NCBI GenBank assembly: GCA_964390495.1 | Contig: CAYMIN010000008.1 | Coordinates: 62,001 to 126,000, forward strand | Origin: UBA11051 sp964390495 | GTDB lineage: Bacteria; Armatimonadota; Zipacnadia; Zipacnadales; UBA11051 | Reading direction: 5' to 3' | DNA length: 64,000 nucleotides | Shown here: positions 16,750-24,194 of the stretch, piece by piece | Numbering within the stretch: the stretch's first letter is position 1 | Layout of the letters: every line of letters begins with the position of its first letter | Position numbers and translations under genes: made by a program | The notes under the pieces: model-generated | The model's database searches: none | Told to the model about the DNA's origin: nothing | What the model saw: the letters and a program-made list of their open reading frames with translations, nothing else

Positions 16750-17181
16750 ATGGCTCTCGACGAGTATCGCTTCTCTGAAGCCCACACCTGGGCCAAGCCG
16801 GAAGGTGACGAAGTACGCATCGGACTTACCGATTTCGCCGTCAACGAACTGGGTGACATTATCTTCGTGGAGTTGCCTGATGTCGGTGCGGCCATCACTG
16901 CCGACGACGCGCTTGGCACTGTCGAATCCGCCAAGGCCGTCGAGGACATAGTCGCTCCCCTCAGCGGTGAAGTTGTTCGCGTCAACGAGGAGGTCATAAA
17001 CGCGCCCGAGCTGCTCAACGAGGACCCTTACCAGGCCGGTTGGCTGATTGCCGTGACGGTCAACAGTCCCCAGGACCTTGACGAGCTGCTCAGCAATGAT
17101 CAGTACACGTCGCTGGTGGAGGAGACCGACGAAGAAGACCAGGAAGAGGAAGAAGAGGACCTCTTTAGCGACGACGAATGA
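16750..17181 (+). CDS. gcvH: Glycine cleavage system H protein with acidic tail
   Basis: A 143-residue lipoyl carrier. The ATG at 16750 follows AAGGAGG by 10 bases and gives MALDEYRFSEAHTW. The lipoylation motif TVESAKAVEDI has its lysine at 62. GcvH shuttles the aminomethyl group in glycine cleavage and also serves as the platform for lipoyl assembly. Residues from about 124 on are an unusual acidic tail (EETDEEDQEEEEED, then LFSDDE), not part of the normal 125-130 residue fold. No gcvT or gcvP is nearby; instead its stop overlaps the start of a LipM-type octanoyltransferase by four bases (ATGA), implying coupled translation. Confidence 0.92.
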   Translation: MALDEYRFSEAHTWAKPEGDEVRIGLTDFAVNELGDIIFVELPDVGAAITADDALGTVESAKAVEDIVAPLSGEVVRVNEEVINAPELLNEDPYQAGWLIAVTVNSPQDLDELLSNDQYTSLVEETDEEDQEEEEEDLFSDDE

Positions 17182-18098
17182 CTCCCCTTCCCGCCGATGC
17201 AGCAAGCCGGGAGGCCGACTGCCACCGCGACCGGCCGCTCGACCCACGTCCCGCATGGCGTCTGTTGATTACCGGCCCTGCCGAGGGCGCCTACAACATG
17301 GCTCTTGACGAGGCCTTGCTCGACGGCGCAATTGCCGGCGGCAGGCCGGTGCTCCGCATCTATGCATGGCAGCCGCCAGCGGTATCGCTCGGCTATTTCC
17401 AGCAGCTCGATGAGGCTATAGACCGCGCCGAAATTGCCAGGCGCGGTTTTGGCTTGGTGCGCAGGCCGACCGGCGGGCGTGCCATCTTGCACAAAGACGA
17501 GGTTACTTACTCGGTAGCGGTGCGCCATCGCGACCTTGCCGCCGGCGGCAGTCTGATGGGCTCCTACCGCACCATCTCGCGCGCCATCGAGGCCGGGCTG
17601 CAGCTCCTGGGCGTCGCTGCCGAGCTGGCGGAACGCTCCGGCCACGCCAAACACCAGACCAAGCACAACCTCCCGACCGTCTGCTTCGCCCAGCCTGCCA
17701 AAGTTGACATGGTGGTCGGCAGTCGCAAGATCGTCGGCAGTGCCCAGACCCGTCGCGCCGGAGCGCTGCTTCAGCACGGCTCGATCCCGCTCAGCATTGA
17801 TGCGCGTGAGCACCTGGCGGTGATGCCGGGCGCTTCCAGCACCGAGGCGGAGGCCGGCGGGCCGCAGCTAGACGAGCTGGCCTGCGGGATCGCCGACATT
17901 CTCGGCCGCACGCCGAGCTTTGAGGAGACCGCGCAGGCCCTGGCGGCCGGCTTCGCTGAGACGCTGGCGATTGAGCTGCAGCCGGACCAAGTCTCCGCAG
18001 CCGAAGACCGGGCCGCCCGCGAGCTAATGGCCGAGAAGTACAGCAACGCCGCCTGGACCGCCAAGCCCGGCAGCCGCAAGTCGGCCCCTGACGCCTGA
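17178..18098 (+). CDS. lipM: LipM-type octanoyl-[GcvH]:protein octanoyltransferase (lipoate ligase family)
   Basis: A 306-residue protein of the BPL/LplA/LipB fold. GAYNMALDEALL near 37-48, WQPPAVSLGYFQ near 64-75, RRPTGGRAILH at 95-105 and RKIVGSAQTRRAGALLQHGSI at 183-203 are family signatures. A cysteine sits at 169 in PTVCF, the position of the acyl-accepting Cys of LipM and LipL; ATP-dependent LplA enzymes do not use one. That, plus the four-base overlap with gcvH, favours LipM (octanoyl transfer from ACP to GcvH) over a lipoate ligase. No lipA is in the window. The symbol is by homology and context. Confidence 0.78.
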   Translation: MTPLPADAASREADCHRDRPLDPRPAWRLLITGPAEGAYNMALDEALLDGAIAGGRPVLRIYAWQPPAVSLGYFQQLDEAIDRAEIARRGFGLVRRPTGGRAILHKDEVTYSVAVRHRDLAAGGSLMGSYRTISRAIEAGLQLLGVAAELAERSGHAKHQTKHNLPTVCFAQPAKVDMVVGSRKIVGSAQTRRAGALLQHGSIPLSIDAREHLAVMPGASSTEAEAGGPQLDELACGIADILGRTPSFEETAQALAAGFAETLAIELQPDQVSAAEDRAARELMAEKYSNAAWTAKPGSRKSAPDA

Positions 18099-18317
18099 AT
18101 ACCCACGCAGCCAATCCCGCAGTCCCTGGAAACCCTTGTAGGGGCGCATGGCATGCGCCCACATAAGACGCAATCATTTGCGCGTGGGTCAAGCCTCCCA
18201 AAGATATTGCCGTGGGTCGGGCTTTCCAGCCCGACAGCCGTTGCCGTTTTGCCGTTGTCCCCTCTGCCGCACTCAGGAGAAGGGCAGGGGTGAGGCCGCC
18301 ATTGCCTTTGGTGTCAC
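18099..18317. repeat. Intergenic family C and family A repeats
   Basis: Between the convergent lipM and dehydrogenase genes lie a family C palindrome (GTAGGGGCGCATG/GCATGCGCCC, about 18139-18160) and a full family A element (CCGTGGGTCGGGCTTTCCAG with CCCGACAGCCGTTGCCG, about 18210-18246), preceded by a diverged family A unit at 18181. A TTGTCCCCTCTG...GGTGAGGCCGCCATTGCC stretch (about 18255-18306) is a family B tail. No gene or clear terminator. Confidence 0.75.
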
Positions 18318-19301
18318 CTACGCGACCGGCAGGTCCAGCACCGTCAGCAGGCCCGCGGGCGCTTTCTTGGTCGGGGCGATGATATTGGCGGTACAGCCGG
18401 CAGTGGCGCTGTCGCCGTGGATCCCGCCCTCGATGCGCACCAGCAGCGGCGGCACTCCCTCGATGCGCACTTCGTCGTACTCCTGCGGCTCACCCAGCCT
18501 CATTCGCAGATGTAGTTCGACCGAGGTATCCGGAGTGGGGCAGAGCTTGATCTTCTCCTCCGCTCCCAGCACTTGTCCCGGCGCGACGCTGACGTACTCC
18601 GAGGCGACCGGCGCTTCTGCCACGACCGGCTTCAGGCTGTGCTCGATCTTTTCGGTAGCAATCGGCCAGCCGAGTCCGCGCGCGATCAAGGCGGCGGATT
18701 CGAGCAGCCCGACGTGACCGATCTTGCCCTCGGCTTTCCGCGCCGCGAATTCTTCCACCTCGAGGCCGGCGCCGAGCTTGAGCTGCAACTGTTTGCGCCG
18801 CCGCAGGGTATTGACGATGCGGGCACAGCGCACGTGCTTGACCTCCACGCATGGGCGTGTCATCAGCACGGGCAGCAGGTCCAGGACGAAGCCGGGGTTC
18901 ACGCCGGTGCCGACGACGGTGACGCCGGCCTCACACGCGGCCGCATTCAGCTCCGCGTAGGCTGCGGGGTGCTGCAGTTCGGGATAGGCCAATTCTTCAG
19001 CGGTCGAGACCACGTCCAGGCCGTGGGCGATGAGCTTTTCCAGGTCGCTGCGAACCGCGAGCAGGGAGGAGGCGGTACACAGGACTGCCACATCCCAGTC
19101 GCCGGCCTCCAGCGCCTGGTCCAGCGCCCCATAGATTACAGCCTCTTCCGGCACTCCGGGCACCAGCTCGCCCAGCGGCTTGCCGGCGATATCGGGATTG
19201 ATGTCCACAGCCCCGGCGGGTGTGGCGGTATGGCGTGACAGGCACGCCTTGATGACTTCTTGGCCGATGGTGCTGACACCGATGTGTAGGCTCTTGAGCA
19301 T
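18318..19301 (-). CDS. DapB-like NAD(P)-dependent dehydrogenase (2,4-diaminopentanoate dehydrogenase-like)
   Basis: A 327-residue protein with an N-terminal Rossmann domain (LHIGVSTIGQEVIKACLSR) of the dihydrodipicolinate reductase type, a central GTGVNPGFVLDLLPV segment near residue 140, and a C-terminus (CTANIIAPTKKAPAGLLTVLDLP) like that of 2,4-diaminopentanoate dehydrogenase from ornithine fermentation. No ornithine-degradation genes are nearby, so the substrate is open; a related amine dehydrogenase activity is possible. The start ATG follows AAGGAGA by 5-6 bases. It is not the lysine-pathway DapB, which is shorter and has a different HHxxK core. Confidence 0.65.
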   Translation of the reverse strand: MLKSLHIGVSTIGQEVIKACLSRHTATPAGAVDINPDIAGKPLGELVPGVPEEAVIYGALDQALEAGDWDVAVLCTASSLLAVRSDLEKLIAHGLDVVSTAEELAYPELQHPAAYAELNAAACEAGVTVVGTGVNPGFVLDLLPVLMTRPCVEVKHVRCARIVNTLRRRKQLQLKLGAGLEVEEFAARKAEGKIGHVGLLESAALIARGLGWPIATEKIEHSLKPVVAEAPVASEYVSVAPGQVLGAEEKIKLCPTPDTSVELHLRMRLGEPQEYDEVRIEGVPPLLVRIEGGIHGDSATAGCTANIIAPTKKAPAGLLTVLDLPVA

Positions 19302-19712
19302 GATTCTCCTTCTTTCTTTGCCGCAGGCCGCTCATTGGGCGGTGGCGAGGCTTCGCTGTTGCCGGCATGGGAGGGTGCACTCGCAGGTCCTCGCTCGGTC
19401 CGCAAAGGCGCCGGATAGCCGTTGGTAGGGGCGTGATTCATCACGCCCTGCTGCGTGCTGTCGCGTGGGCGCAATGAATTGCGCCCCTACGAAACAACGC
19501 CTTCCTGGGCGACAGGCATCCTTGCCTGTCGGGGCTTGGAGAGCCAAGGACGGCTTCGGACAGGCAGGGCACCCGTGCACAGCATGGGTCACCTGTCCTC
19601 CAGGCTTTTCAGGAGGCTCCTATGCTGCCGACAATTGGTGCTCGCACCCCCTAGCTGCAGAGCGGTTGACTTGCGGGGCCTATTGGGCTACTATTATACT
19701 CACAATCAGGCT
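19302..19712. repeat. Intergenic region with paired family C and family D repeats
   Basis: About 410 bases with no gene. Family C appears as a facing pair: GTAGGGGCGTGATTCATCAC (from 19426) and GGGCGCAATGAATTGCGCCC plus CTAC (ending about 19491). A long family D copy follows (GCGACAGGCATCC at 19509 to AGGAGGCTCC at about 19620), sharing CAGGCAGGGCACCCGTG and AGCATGGGTC with the copy near 32060. The last 50 bases contain the tRNA promoter. Confidence 0.75.
19666..19694 (+). promoter_or_regulatory. Candidate promoter for tRNA-Gln
   Basis: TTGACT (19666-19671) with TACTAT (19689-19694) at 17-base spacing; an overlapping TATTAT (19692-19697) is an alternative -10. The predicted transcript would start 6-12 bases before the tRNA. 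Confidence 0.5.
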
Positions 19713-19787
19713 TGCCGGGTAGTCTAGGGGTAAGACGGCTGACTCTGGATCAGTAGATCGCAGGTTCGAATCCTGCCCCGGCAGCCA
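19713..19787 (+). tRNA. tRNA-Gln (anticodon CTG)
   Basis: A complete cloverleaf can be drawn by hand. The acceptor stem pairs TGCCGGG with CCCGGCA, the D stem GTCT with AGAC, the anticodon stem GCTGA with TCAGT around loop CTCTGGA (anticodon CTG, T at 33), and the T arm GCAGG-TTCGAAT-CCTGC. Discriminator G and a genomically encoded CCA end the molecule. It reads CAG codons. A strong terminator follows 11 bases later. Confidence 0.96.
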
Positions 19788-19798
19788 GGCAATAATCA

Positions 19799-19830
19799 GG
19801 CGGGTGACCTCTGTCACCCGCCTTTTCTTG
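19799..19830 (+). terminator. Intrinsic terminator after tRNA-Gln
   Basis: Perfect 10-bp stem GGCGGGTGAC/GTCACCCGCC with a four-base loop, followed by TTTTCTTG. It ends the single-gene tRNA transcript. Confidence 0.93.
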
Positions 19831-20082
19831 TGTTCCCCGGACTTGACCGCATACCGTGCATAGGTGCTACGAGGACGACAGCCATCGCCAAAACATTCTC
19901 ATGGGTCGGACATCCTGCGCGTGGCCGTTGTAGGGGCGCAATTGATTGTGCCCACTTAGGTGGGGGCACATGGCATGTGCCCGCAGGTCGTTAGGTGGGT
20001 TGTACCAACAGTTCAGATGCAGTCAATAGTTGTTTCCGCGAAAAAAAGGGGTTGATTTCTTGCCAGATTGGATAAAATACTA
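19831..20082. repeat. Intergenic region with two family C palindromes
   Basis: GTAGGGGCGCAATTGATTGTG-type sequence (19930-19952) and GGGGGCACATGG/CATGTGCCC (19963-19981) are two diverged family C elements in a row. From 20030 the base composition turns AT-rich (AAAAAAAGGG, TTGATTTCTTG), leading into the promoter at 20083. No gene seen. Confidence 0.7.
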
Positions 20083-20111
20083 TTGACAGTAGTAGATAGC
20101 AACTATATAAT
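20083..20111 (+). promoter_or_regulatory. Consensus sigma70 promoter (TTGACA, 17 bp, TATAAT)
   Basis: Both hexamers match the consensus exactly (20083-20088 and 20106-20111) with the optimal 17-base spacer, in a locally AT-rich stretch. It should be very strong. It drives the lipoprotein at 20210 through a leader of about 90 bases that can fold (20143-20180), and possibly also the gene at 20727. Confidence 0.88.
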
Positions 20112-20142
20112 GCAGTATGACCGCACCTAGTAGAAACGACAC

Positions 20143-20180
20143 GGGGCCTGATCAAATCCACAAAACGCTCCTGAGGCCCC
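20143..20180 (+). promoter_or_regulatory. 5'-leader stem-loop
   Basis: GGGGCCT (20143-20149) pairs perfectly with AGGCCCC (20174-20180) across a 24-base loop, in the leader between the consensus promoter and the lipoprotein start at 20210. It may stabilise the mRNA; no known riboswitch motif recognised. Confidence 0.45.
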
Positions 20181-20209
20181 AGGCGAAAACACAAAGGGGA
20201 GAGAGTCAG

Positions 20210-20647
20210 ATGCACACCAGGCACGCACTATCCGGATTGATGCCAGTCTTACTCATCGGCTTACTGAGCAGTTGCGGGTGGGCTGATGGCACTCGCATGT
20301 GGTATCGCGGCTATTTCGAGGGGAAGGTGGAGGTGCGCACCCGGCCCCAGTCGGGCTACTACTATCGCCCCTCGCCCGACACCACCATGCCGCTTTTCGA
20401 GGAGCGATATAGCTACCCGCTGATATGCCCCCATTGTGGCGCGTACTACTATCCCGGAGAGCACTCTTGCCCGTACTGCCATAGCAATCTCCCCGGTCGC
20501 CGCCAAGGGATTGATGATCGCACGGTCTATTCTCCCTATCCGATGCCGGGGCAGTACTACTACAAGGAGCAGCCGCACTACCGCGCGCTATCGGCTACAC
20601 GCAATCTTGGTCCCAGCATCATCAGATACAAGCACCCGTGGGACTGA
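20210..20647 (+). CDS. Lipoprotein with zinc-ribbon, unknown function
   Basis: A 145-residue protein. ATG 20210 follows AAAGGGGAGAGAG; an earlier in-frame ATG at 20117 would overlap the expected start of transcription. The N-terminus MHTRHALSGLMPVLLIGLLSSC ends in a lipobox (LSSC, Cys 22). The middle has CPHC and CPYC separated by 12 residues, a zinc-ribbon pattern unusual in an exported protein. The rest is rich in Tyr, Pro and Arg. The strong promoter suggests high expression. I do not recognise a family. Confidence 0.7.
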   Translation: MHTRHALSGLMPVLLIGLLSSCGWADGTRMWYRGYFEGKVEVRTRPQSGYYYRPSPDTTMPLFEERYSYPLICPHCGAYYYPGEHSCPYCHSNLPGRRQGIDDRTVYSPYPMPGQYYYKEQPHYRALSATRNLGPSIIRYKHPWD

Positions 20648-20726
20648 CCGAGGCCTCAGCGGTACCGGCGAACGGGCGCGCCTTAGAATACTACAATGCC
20701 GCAGAAACGCAAAGGAGGTGCTGACG

Positions 20727-21194
20727 ATGTTGACCAGAAGTGGGTACTTGCCATGGATTGGGCTGCTGGTGTTGATGGTGCTTGCCAACGGTGTGCTGGT
20801 GGCTCCGGCACAGGCGAGCGGGAAGACCGCTAAGATCCTCACCGGGCTGGCAGTCGGCGCGCTGGTTTACAGCGCACTTGACAGCGACGATGACTGCCGC
20901 TCGTATCACCGGAGCTACAGCCCGCCGGCTCATCCCCGCTACGATCCGCCCTCGCGGTATTCGCCACGTGGGTCCTGGGAGACGCCCCGGCAGACCTACG
21001 ACCGCGGCTACTCCGACGGCTGGAACGACGGGTACGGCTATGGCAAGAGTGAGGGGCGCCGTGAGGGCTACGCACGCGGCTACGACCACGGCTATGGTGA
21101 CGGCCGGCACGATCAGTGGGTAGTTGACAATGTCGGGCCGCCTTATCACCGTGGTGGACGCTATGCCGAGAAGTCCTATGGTGGCTACTGGTAA
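20727..21194 (+). CDS. Secreted Gly/Tyr-repeat protein
   Basis: A 155-residue protein with a signal peptide (GLLVLMVLANGVLVAPAQA) and a second hydrophobic patch (ILTGLAVGALVYSAL). The C-terminal half has a repeating GYxxGxxxGY pattern (RGYSDGWNDGYGYG, EGYARGYDHGYGDG, residues about 95-130) resembling Yae1-type or glycine-zipper-like repeats. ATG 20727 lies 8 bases after AAAGGAGG. It follows the zinc-ribbon lipoprotein by 79 bases and a hairpin lies 38 bases downstream. Probably an envelope structural protein; function unknown. Confidence 0.7.
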   Translation: MLTRSGYLPWIGLLVLMVLANGVLVAPAQASGKTAKILTGLAVGALVYSALDSDDDCRSYHRSYSPPAHPRYDPPSRYSPRGSWETPRQTYDRGYSDGWNDGYGYGKSEGRREGYARGYDHGYGDGRHDQWVVDNVGPPYHRGGRYAEKSYGGYW

Positions 21195-21232
21195 CCCTCT
21201 GGCCCCACCATCCCCAAGCGCCTAGCGGCAGC

Positions 21233-21264
21233 GAGAACGGAGGGACTCAGGTTCCTCCGTTCTC
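21233..21264. repeat. Perfect hairpin GAGAACGGAGG/CCTCCGTTCTC
   Basis: An 11-bp perfect stem with a 10-base loop, followed by AGCTTCCAGC and no T-run. The right flank GTTCTCAGCTTCCAGC is identical to that of the hairpin at 29899-29931, so this is a dispersed repeat that may also serve as a 3'-end stabiliser or terminator. Confidence 0.7.
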
Positions 21265-21378
21265 AGCTTCCAGCGCGCCGCAATTGTCTCCATCTAGCAG
21301 CAATCTGCCGCCGAAAGCATAGTCAAAGCAGGTAAGGTGCGCTAGTCAGAAGAAAGATTCCACCGGAGGCAAGGCCGG

Positions 21379-21672
21379 ATGAGCTTCTGGGATAAGGCGA
21401 AGAAGGCGCTTGATGACGCCGCGGCGAGTGTTGACCGCGAGGCCAAGCAGCTAGGCAAGCACCACCAGATCGGGCAATTGGAGGAAGAGATTCAGCGGCA
21501 ATACGCCGAAATCGGCAAACGCGCGCGGGAGTTGTACGGCCAGCGAACGCTAGTTGACCCTGAGATCGGCGTGCTGGTGAAGCGCATCCACGAGCTCGAG
21601 CGCCAGATCGAGACGTTGCGCGAGGAGTTGCAGGCCATCAGGACTTCAGGCGACAGCTCGGCACCGGACTAG
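21379..21672 (+). CDS. Small coiled-coil protein
   Basis: A 97-residue soluble protein beginning MSFWDKAKKALDDAAASVDREAKQ, followed by a heptad-rich helix (IGQLEEEIQRQYAEIGKRARELY, then VLVKRIHELERQIETLREELQ). The pattern resembles small helical proteins that often carry a C-terminal zinc ribbon in other bacteria; here no cysteines are present. GGAGG precedes the ATG by about 10 bases. It is convergent with the YtxH-like gene. Function unknown. Confidence 0.7.
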   Translation: MSFWDKAKKALDDAAASVDREAKQLGKHHQIGQLEEEIQRQYAEIGKRARELYGQRTLVDPEIGVLVKRIHELERQIETLREELQAIRTSGDSSAPD

Positions 21673-21713
21673 CGGGTGAGGTCCGCGTGCCGGGGGCGTT
21701 GTACGATGATTGA

Positions 21714-21992
21714 TCATTCGGCTTCCGGCTCGGCTGGGGCTTCTTGCGGTTCGCCTTCCGGGCCTTGCCGCTCAGCCATTTGGGCGGTAGCGGCTTTGAC
21801 TTGGTCCCCAACCTGTTCCGCCACCTGCTGGAGCTTCTCGACGGCTGCTTGCGCCGATGACTTGAGGTCCTCGCGCAGTTCCGCGCCCGGCTTGGGTGCC
21901 ATCAGCAGGGCCACTCCGGCGCCAATCACCGCACCGAGCAGCGCAGCACCCACCACGCCGAGCAGATCTCGCCCACCATCATTGTCACTCAT
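21714..21992 (-). CDS. YtxH-like small membrane protein
   Basis: A 92-residue protein with one N-terminal membrane segment (LLGVVGAALLGAVIGAGVALLMAPKPG) directly followed by a charged amphipathic helix (ELREDLKSSAQAAVEKLQQVAEQVGDQV), the layout of YtxH/gas-vesicle-like stress proteins. The tail is acidic and Pro-rich. AAGGAGG lies 6 bases before the ATG at 21992 (3 before the ATG at 21995). It lies 52 bases downstream of tyrS start-side genes' strand partner tyrS (stop side at 22044), so it may be read from its own promoter. Confidence 0.75.
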   Translation of the reverse strand: MSDNDGGRDLLGVVGAALLGAVIGAGVALLMAPKPGAELREDLKSSAQAAVEKLQQVAEQVGDQVKAATAQMAERQGPEGEPQEAPAEPEAE

Positions 21993-22043
21993 CATGTCCC
22001 TCCTTAGGGTCGCCGTTGACCGCGCGTAGTATCCGGCTGCTCG

Positions 22044-23255
22044 CTAGCCTACAACCAGCTTGGCTACCCTTCTTTTCCCAACCTTCAACACTTCCCCACC
22101 AAGCACCTGCACTGCCAAGGTCTCGTCGGAGATCGGCTCATCATCAAGGTGGACTGCGCCCTGGCGCACGAAGCGCCGGGCCTCGCCGTTGCTGGAGGCG
22201 AAGCCGGCGGCTACTATCAAGTCCACGATCCAGATCTTGCCCTCACCGTCGAGCTTATCAGGTGGCAGGGCCGCCTCGGCGATGTCACTGGGCAGTTTGC
22301 CCTCGGCGAAGATGCGCTCGAACTCGGCCGCGGCTTGTTCGGCCACCGCCGCATTGTGGTAACAGGCCACTACTGCCTTGGCCATAGCGCTCTTGGCCGC
22401 CTTCGGGTGCAGTTTACCGGCGGCGATCTCGGCCGTCAGTTCCGCTTCCTCTTCCGTGGTCTTATCCAGAAGCAGCCGGTAGTATTGTCCCATGGCCTCA
22501 TCGGGAATTGACATCAGCTTCCCGTACATCTCCTGTGCCGGCTCGGCGATGCCGATATAGTTACCCAGCGACTTACTCATCTTCTCATGCCCGTCAGTGC
22601 CGACCAGCAAATCCCAGGTCATGACCACCTGCGGGGGCAGGTCGTAGGCGCGCATGATGTCGCGGGCCATCAGGAAGTTGAAGGTCTGGTCGCTGCCGCC
22701 GATCTCCACGTCGGCCTTGATCGCCACCGAGTCGTAGGCCTGGATCAGCGGGTACAGCAGCTCGACTAGGGAGATGGGGGTCTCATTTGCCAGCCGCTTG
22801 GCGAAGTCATCACGTTCCAGCATGCGGGCAACGGTGTAGTGGGAGGCCAGCTCGAATAGCCCGCCCGAGCCCAGCGGCGCCAGCCATTCGCTGTTATAGA
22901 CGATCTCGCATTTATCTATGTCGAGGATGCGATCCACCTGCTCGGCGTAGGTCTTGGCGTTTTTTTCTATCTCCTCGGGCGTGAGCATCGGGCGGGTCTT
23001 AGTGCGACCCGAGGGGTCGCCGATGCGAGCGGTGAAATCGCCGATGATGAAGATAATCTGGTGGCCGAGCTCCTGGAAGCGCCGCAGCTTGCGGATCGGC
23101 ACACTGTGGCCCAGGTGCAGATCGGGCGCGCTGGGATCGGCGCCGTACTTGACCCGCAGCGGCCGGCCCGCTTCCAGCTTCTCCAGAAGCTCGCCCTCGG
23201 TCTCGACCACGATGGCATCACCGCTCAGCAATGCCAGTTGCTCCTGTGGCGTCAT
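22044..23255 (-). CDS. tyrS: Tyrosyl-tRNA synthetase
   Basis: A 403-residue class I synthetase. The HIGH motif is HLGH (residues 47-50) after YGADPSAPD, KMSKS is intact (KMSKSLGNYIG near 230), and the C-terminus has an S4 RNA-binding domain (SSNGEARRFVRQGAVHLDDEPI). The sequence is of the TyrZ-like bacterial type. The start ATG follows AAAAGGAG, which lies inside the last codons of the upstream GNAT gene; the two genes are 4 bases apart and surely co-transcribed. No T-box leader was recognised upstream. Confidence 0.96.
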   Translation of the reverse strand: MTPQEQLALLSGDAIVVETEGELLEKLEAGRPLRVKYGADPSAPDLHLGHSVPIRKLRRFQELGHQIIFIIGDFTARIGDPSGRTKTRPMLTPEEIEKNAKTYAEQVDRILDIDKCEIVYNSEWLAPLGSGGLFELASHYTVARMLERDDFAKRLANETPISLVELLYPLIQAYDSVAIKADVEIGGSDQTFNFLMARDIMRAYDLPPQVVMTWDLLVGTDGHEKMSKSLGNYIGIAEPAQEMYGKLMSIPDEAMGQYYRLLLDKTTEEEAELTAEIAAGKLHPKAAKSAMAKAVVACYHNAAVAEQAAAEFERIFAEGKLPSDIAEAALPPDKLDGEGKIWIVDLIVAAGFASSNGEARRFVRQGAVHLDDEPISDETLAVQVLGGEVLKVGKRRVAKLVVG

Positions 23256-23259
23256 GGTG

Positions 23260-23817
23260 CTACTCCTTTTGGGTTTCGTACTCCGATTTGAGGATAGCGT
23301 AGTCCACGCAGTCCTCGAACCTACCCCACTTGCAGAAGTGCTGCCGGCGACAGCCTTCGTAGCTCATCCCGAGCTTCTGCATCACGCGGCCCGAGGCGGG
23401 ATTGCTCCCGAAATGGCAGGCGTGAATCCGGTTCAGCCTCAGCACCTCGAACCCATATTCTACCATAGTCTGGGCGGCTTCGGTGCAATAGCCTCGGCCC
23501 CAGTAGGGCTTGCCGATCCAGTAACCCAGCTCCGCGCGGCGAGTGGTCTCACCGATGGTCAGGGCGGTTGCGCCGATCAACAAGCTATCGGCACGCAGCA
23601 CCACCGCGAAATTGACAGCTTTGCCTTCTTCGTATAGCTTCGGGTGGCTGGCGATCCATTCTTCCGCCATTCCATCTTCGTAGGGATGAGGTATGTTGCC
23701 TCCAGTGGTAGCGGCGATGGCGCGGTCGCCGGCTAGCCGCTGCACGTCCGCGGCATCAGCCATAGTGAATGGCCGCAGAATCAGACGTTTGGTTTCAAAT
23801 GTCGGCTGTTTGTCCAT
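23260..23817 (-). CDS. GNAT acetyltransferase (RimJ/RimL-like)
   Basis: A 185-residue N-acetyltransferase. ETKRLILRPFTMADAADV at residues 8-25 is the usual RimJ/RimL opening, followed by ELGYWIGKPYWGRGYCTEA (acetyl-CoA pyrophosphate loop) and LNRIHACHFGSNPASGRVMQKLGM. It may acetylate a ribosomal-protein N-terminus or another amine; the substrate cannot be read from sequence. It is the first gene of a two-gene unit with tyrS. Confidence 0.85.
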   Translation of the reverse strand: MDKQPTFETKRLILRPFTMADAADVQRLAGDRAIAATTGGNIPHPYEDGMAEEWIASHPKLYEEGKAVNFAVVLRADSLLIGATALTIGETTRRAELGYWIGKPYWGRGYCTEAAQTMVEYGFEVLRLNRIHACHFGSNPASGRVMQKLGMSYEGCRRQHFCKWGRFEDCVDYAILKSEYETQKE

Positions 23818-24194
23818 TGCGCAGGTAGGTCAGGCTTCCAATTGTAGTTAGGCGAATCTTGAGCCACCCGGGTCGCATCGAGACCGTGTAACATCCTTAG
23901 TCGTAATGCAGGGGCCGGCTGAGCGCGGTTCGGCAAGCTCACCGCCCTGAGCAACGTCGCAGGGCAGCGAATCCGGCCCAGCCGTTGTCCTTAGGCCTTT
24001 CGGAGGGGCCGCATACGAGGCCTGAGCTTGTCGAAGGCCGAGAATCCGGCCCAGCCGTCGCCACGCGATCCACGAGAGACTCAGAAGGCCCGTGGCAGTG
24101 AAACCGCCCTCCACAGGCCTTCGCTGAGCAAACCTCCGGGCGACCTCAGCCGCTGCTGCACTGCAGGTCGCGAGCTTGCATATCCTGTCCGTCC
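23818..24194. repeat. Intergenic region with two family B repeat units
   Basis: About 380 bases with no gene. Unit one runs 23910-23993 (AGGGGCCGGCTGAGCGCGG ... GCGAATCCGGCCCAGCCG TTG), unit two 24001-24061 (GGAGGGGCCGCATACGAGG ... GAGAATCCGGCCCAGCCG TCGCC). Frames crossing it are repeat-derived and lack ribosome sites. Confidence 0.7.

Noticed and set aside
19926..19982. CRISPR-like short repeats
   Set aside because: Only two diverged family C palindromes with no regular spacer; no cas genes in the window.
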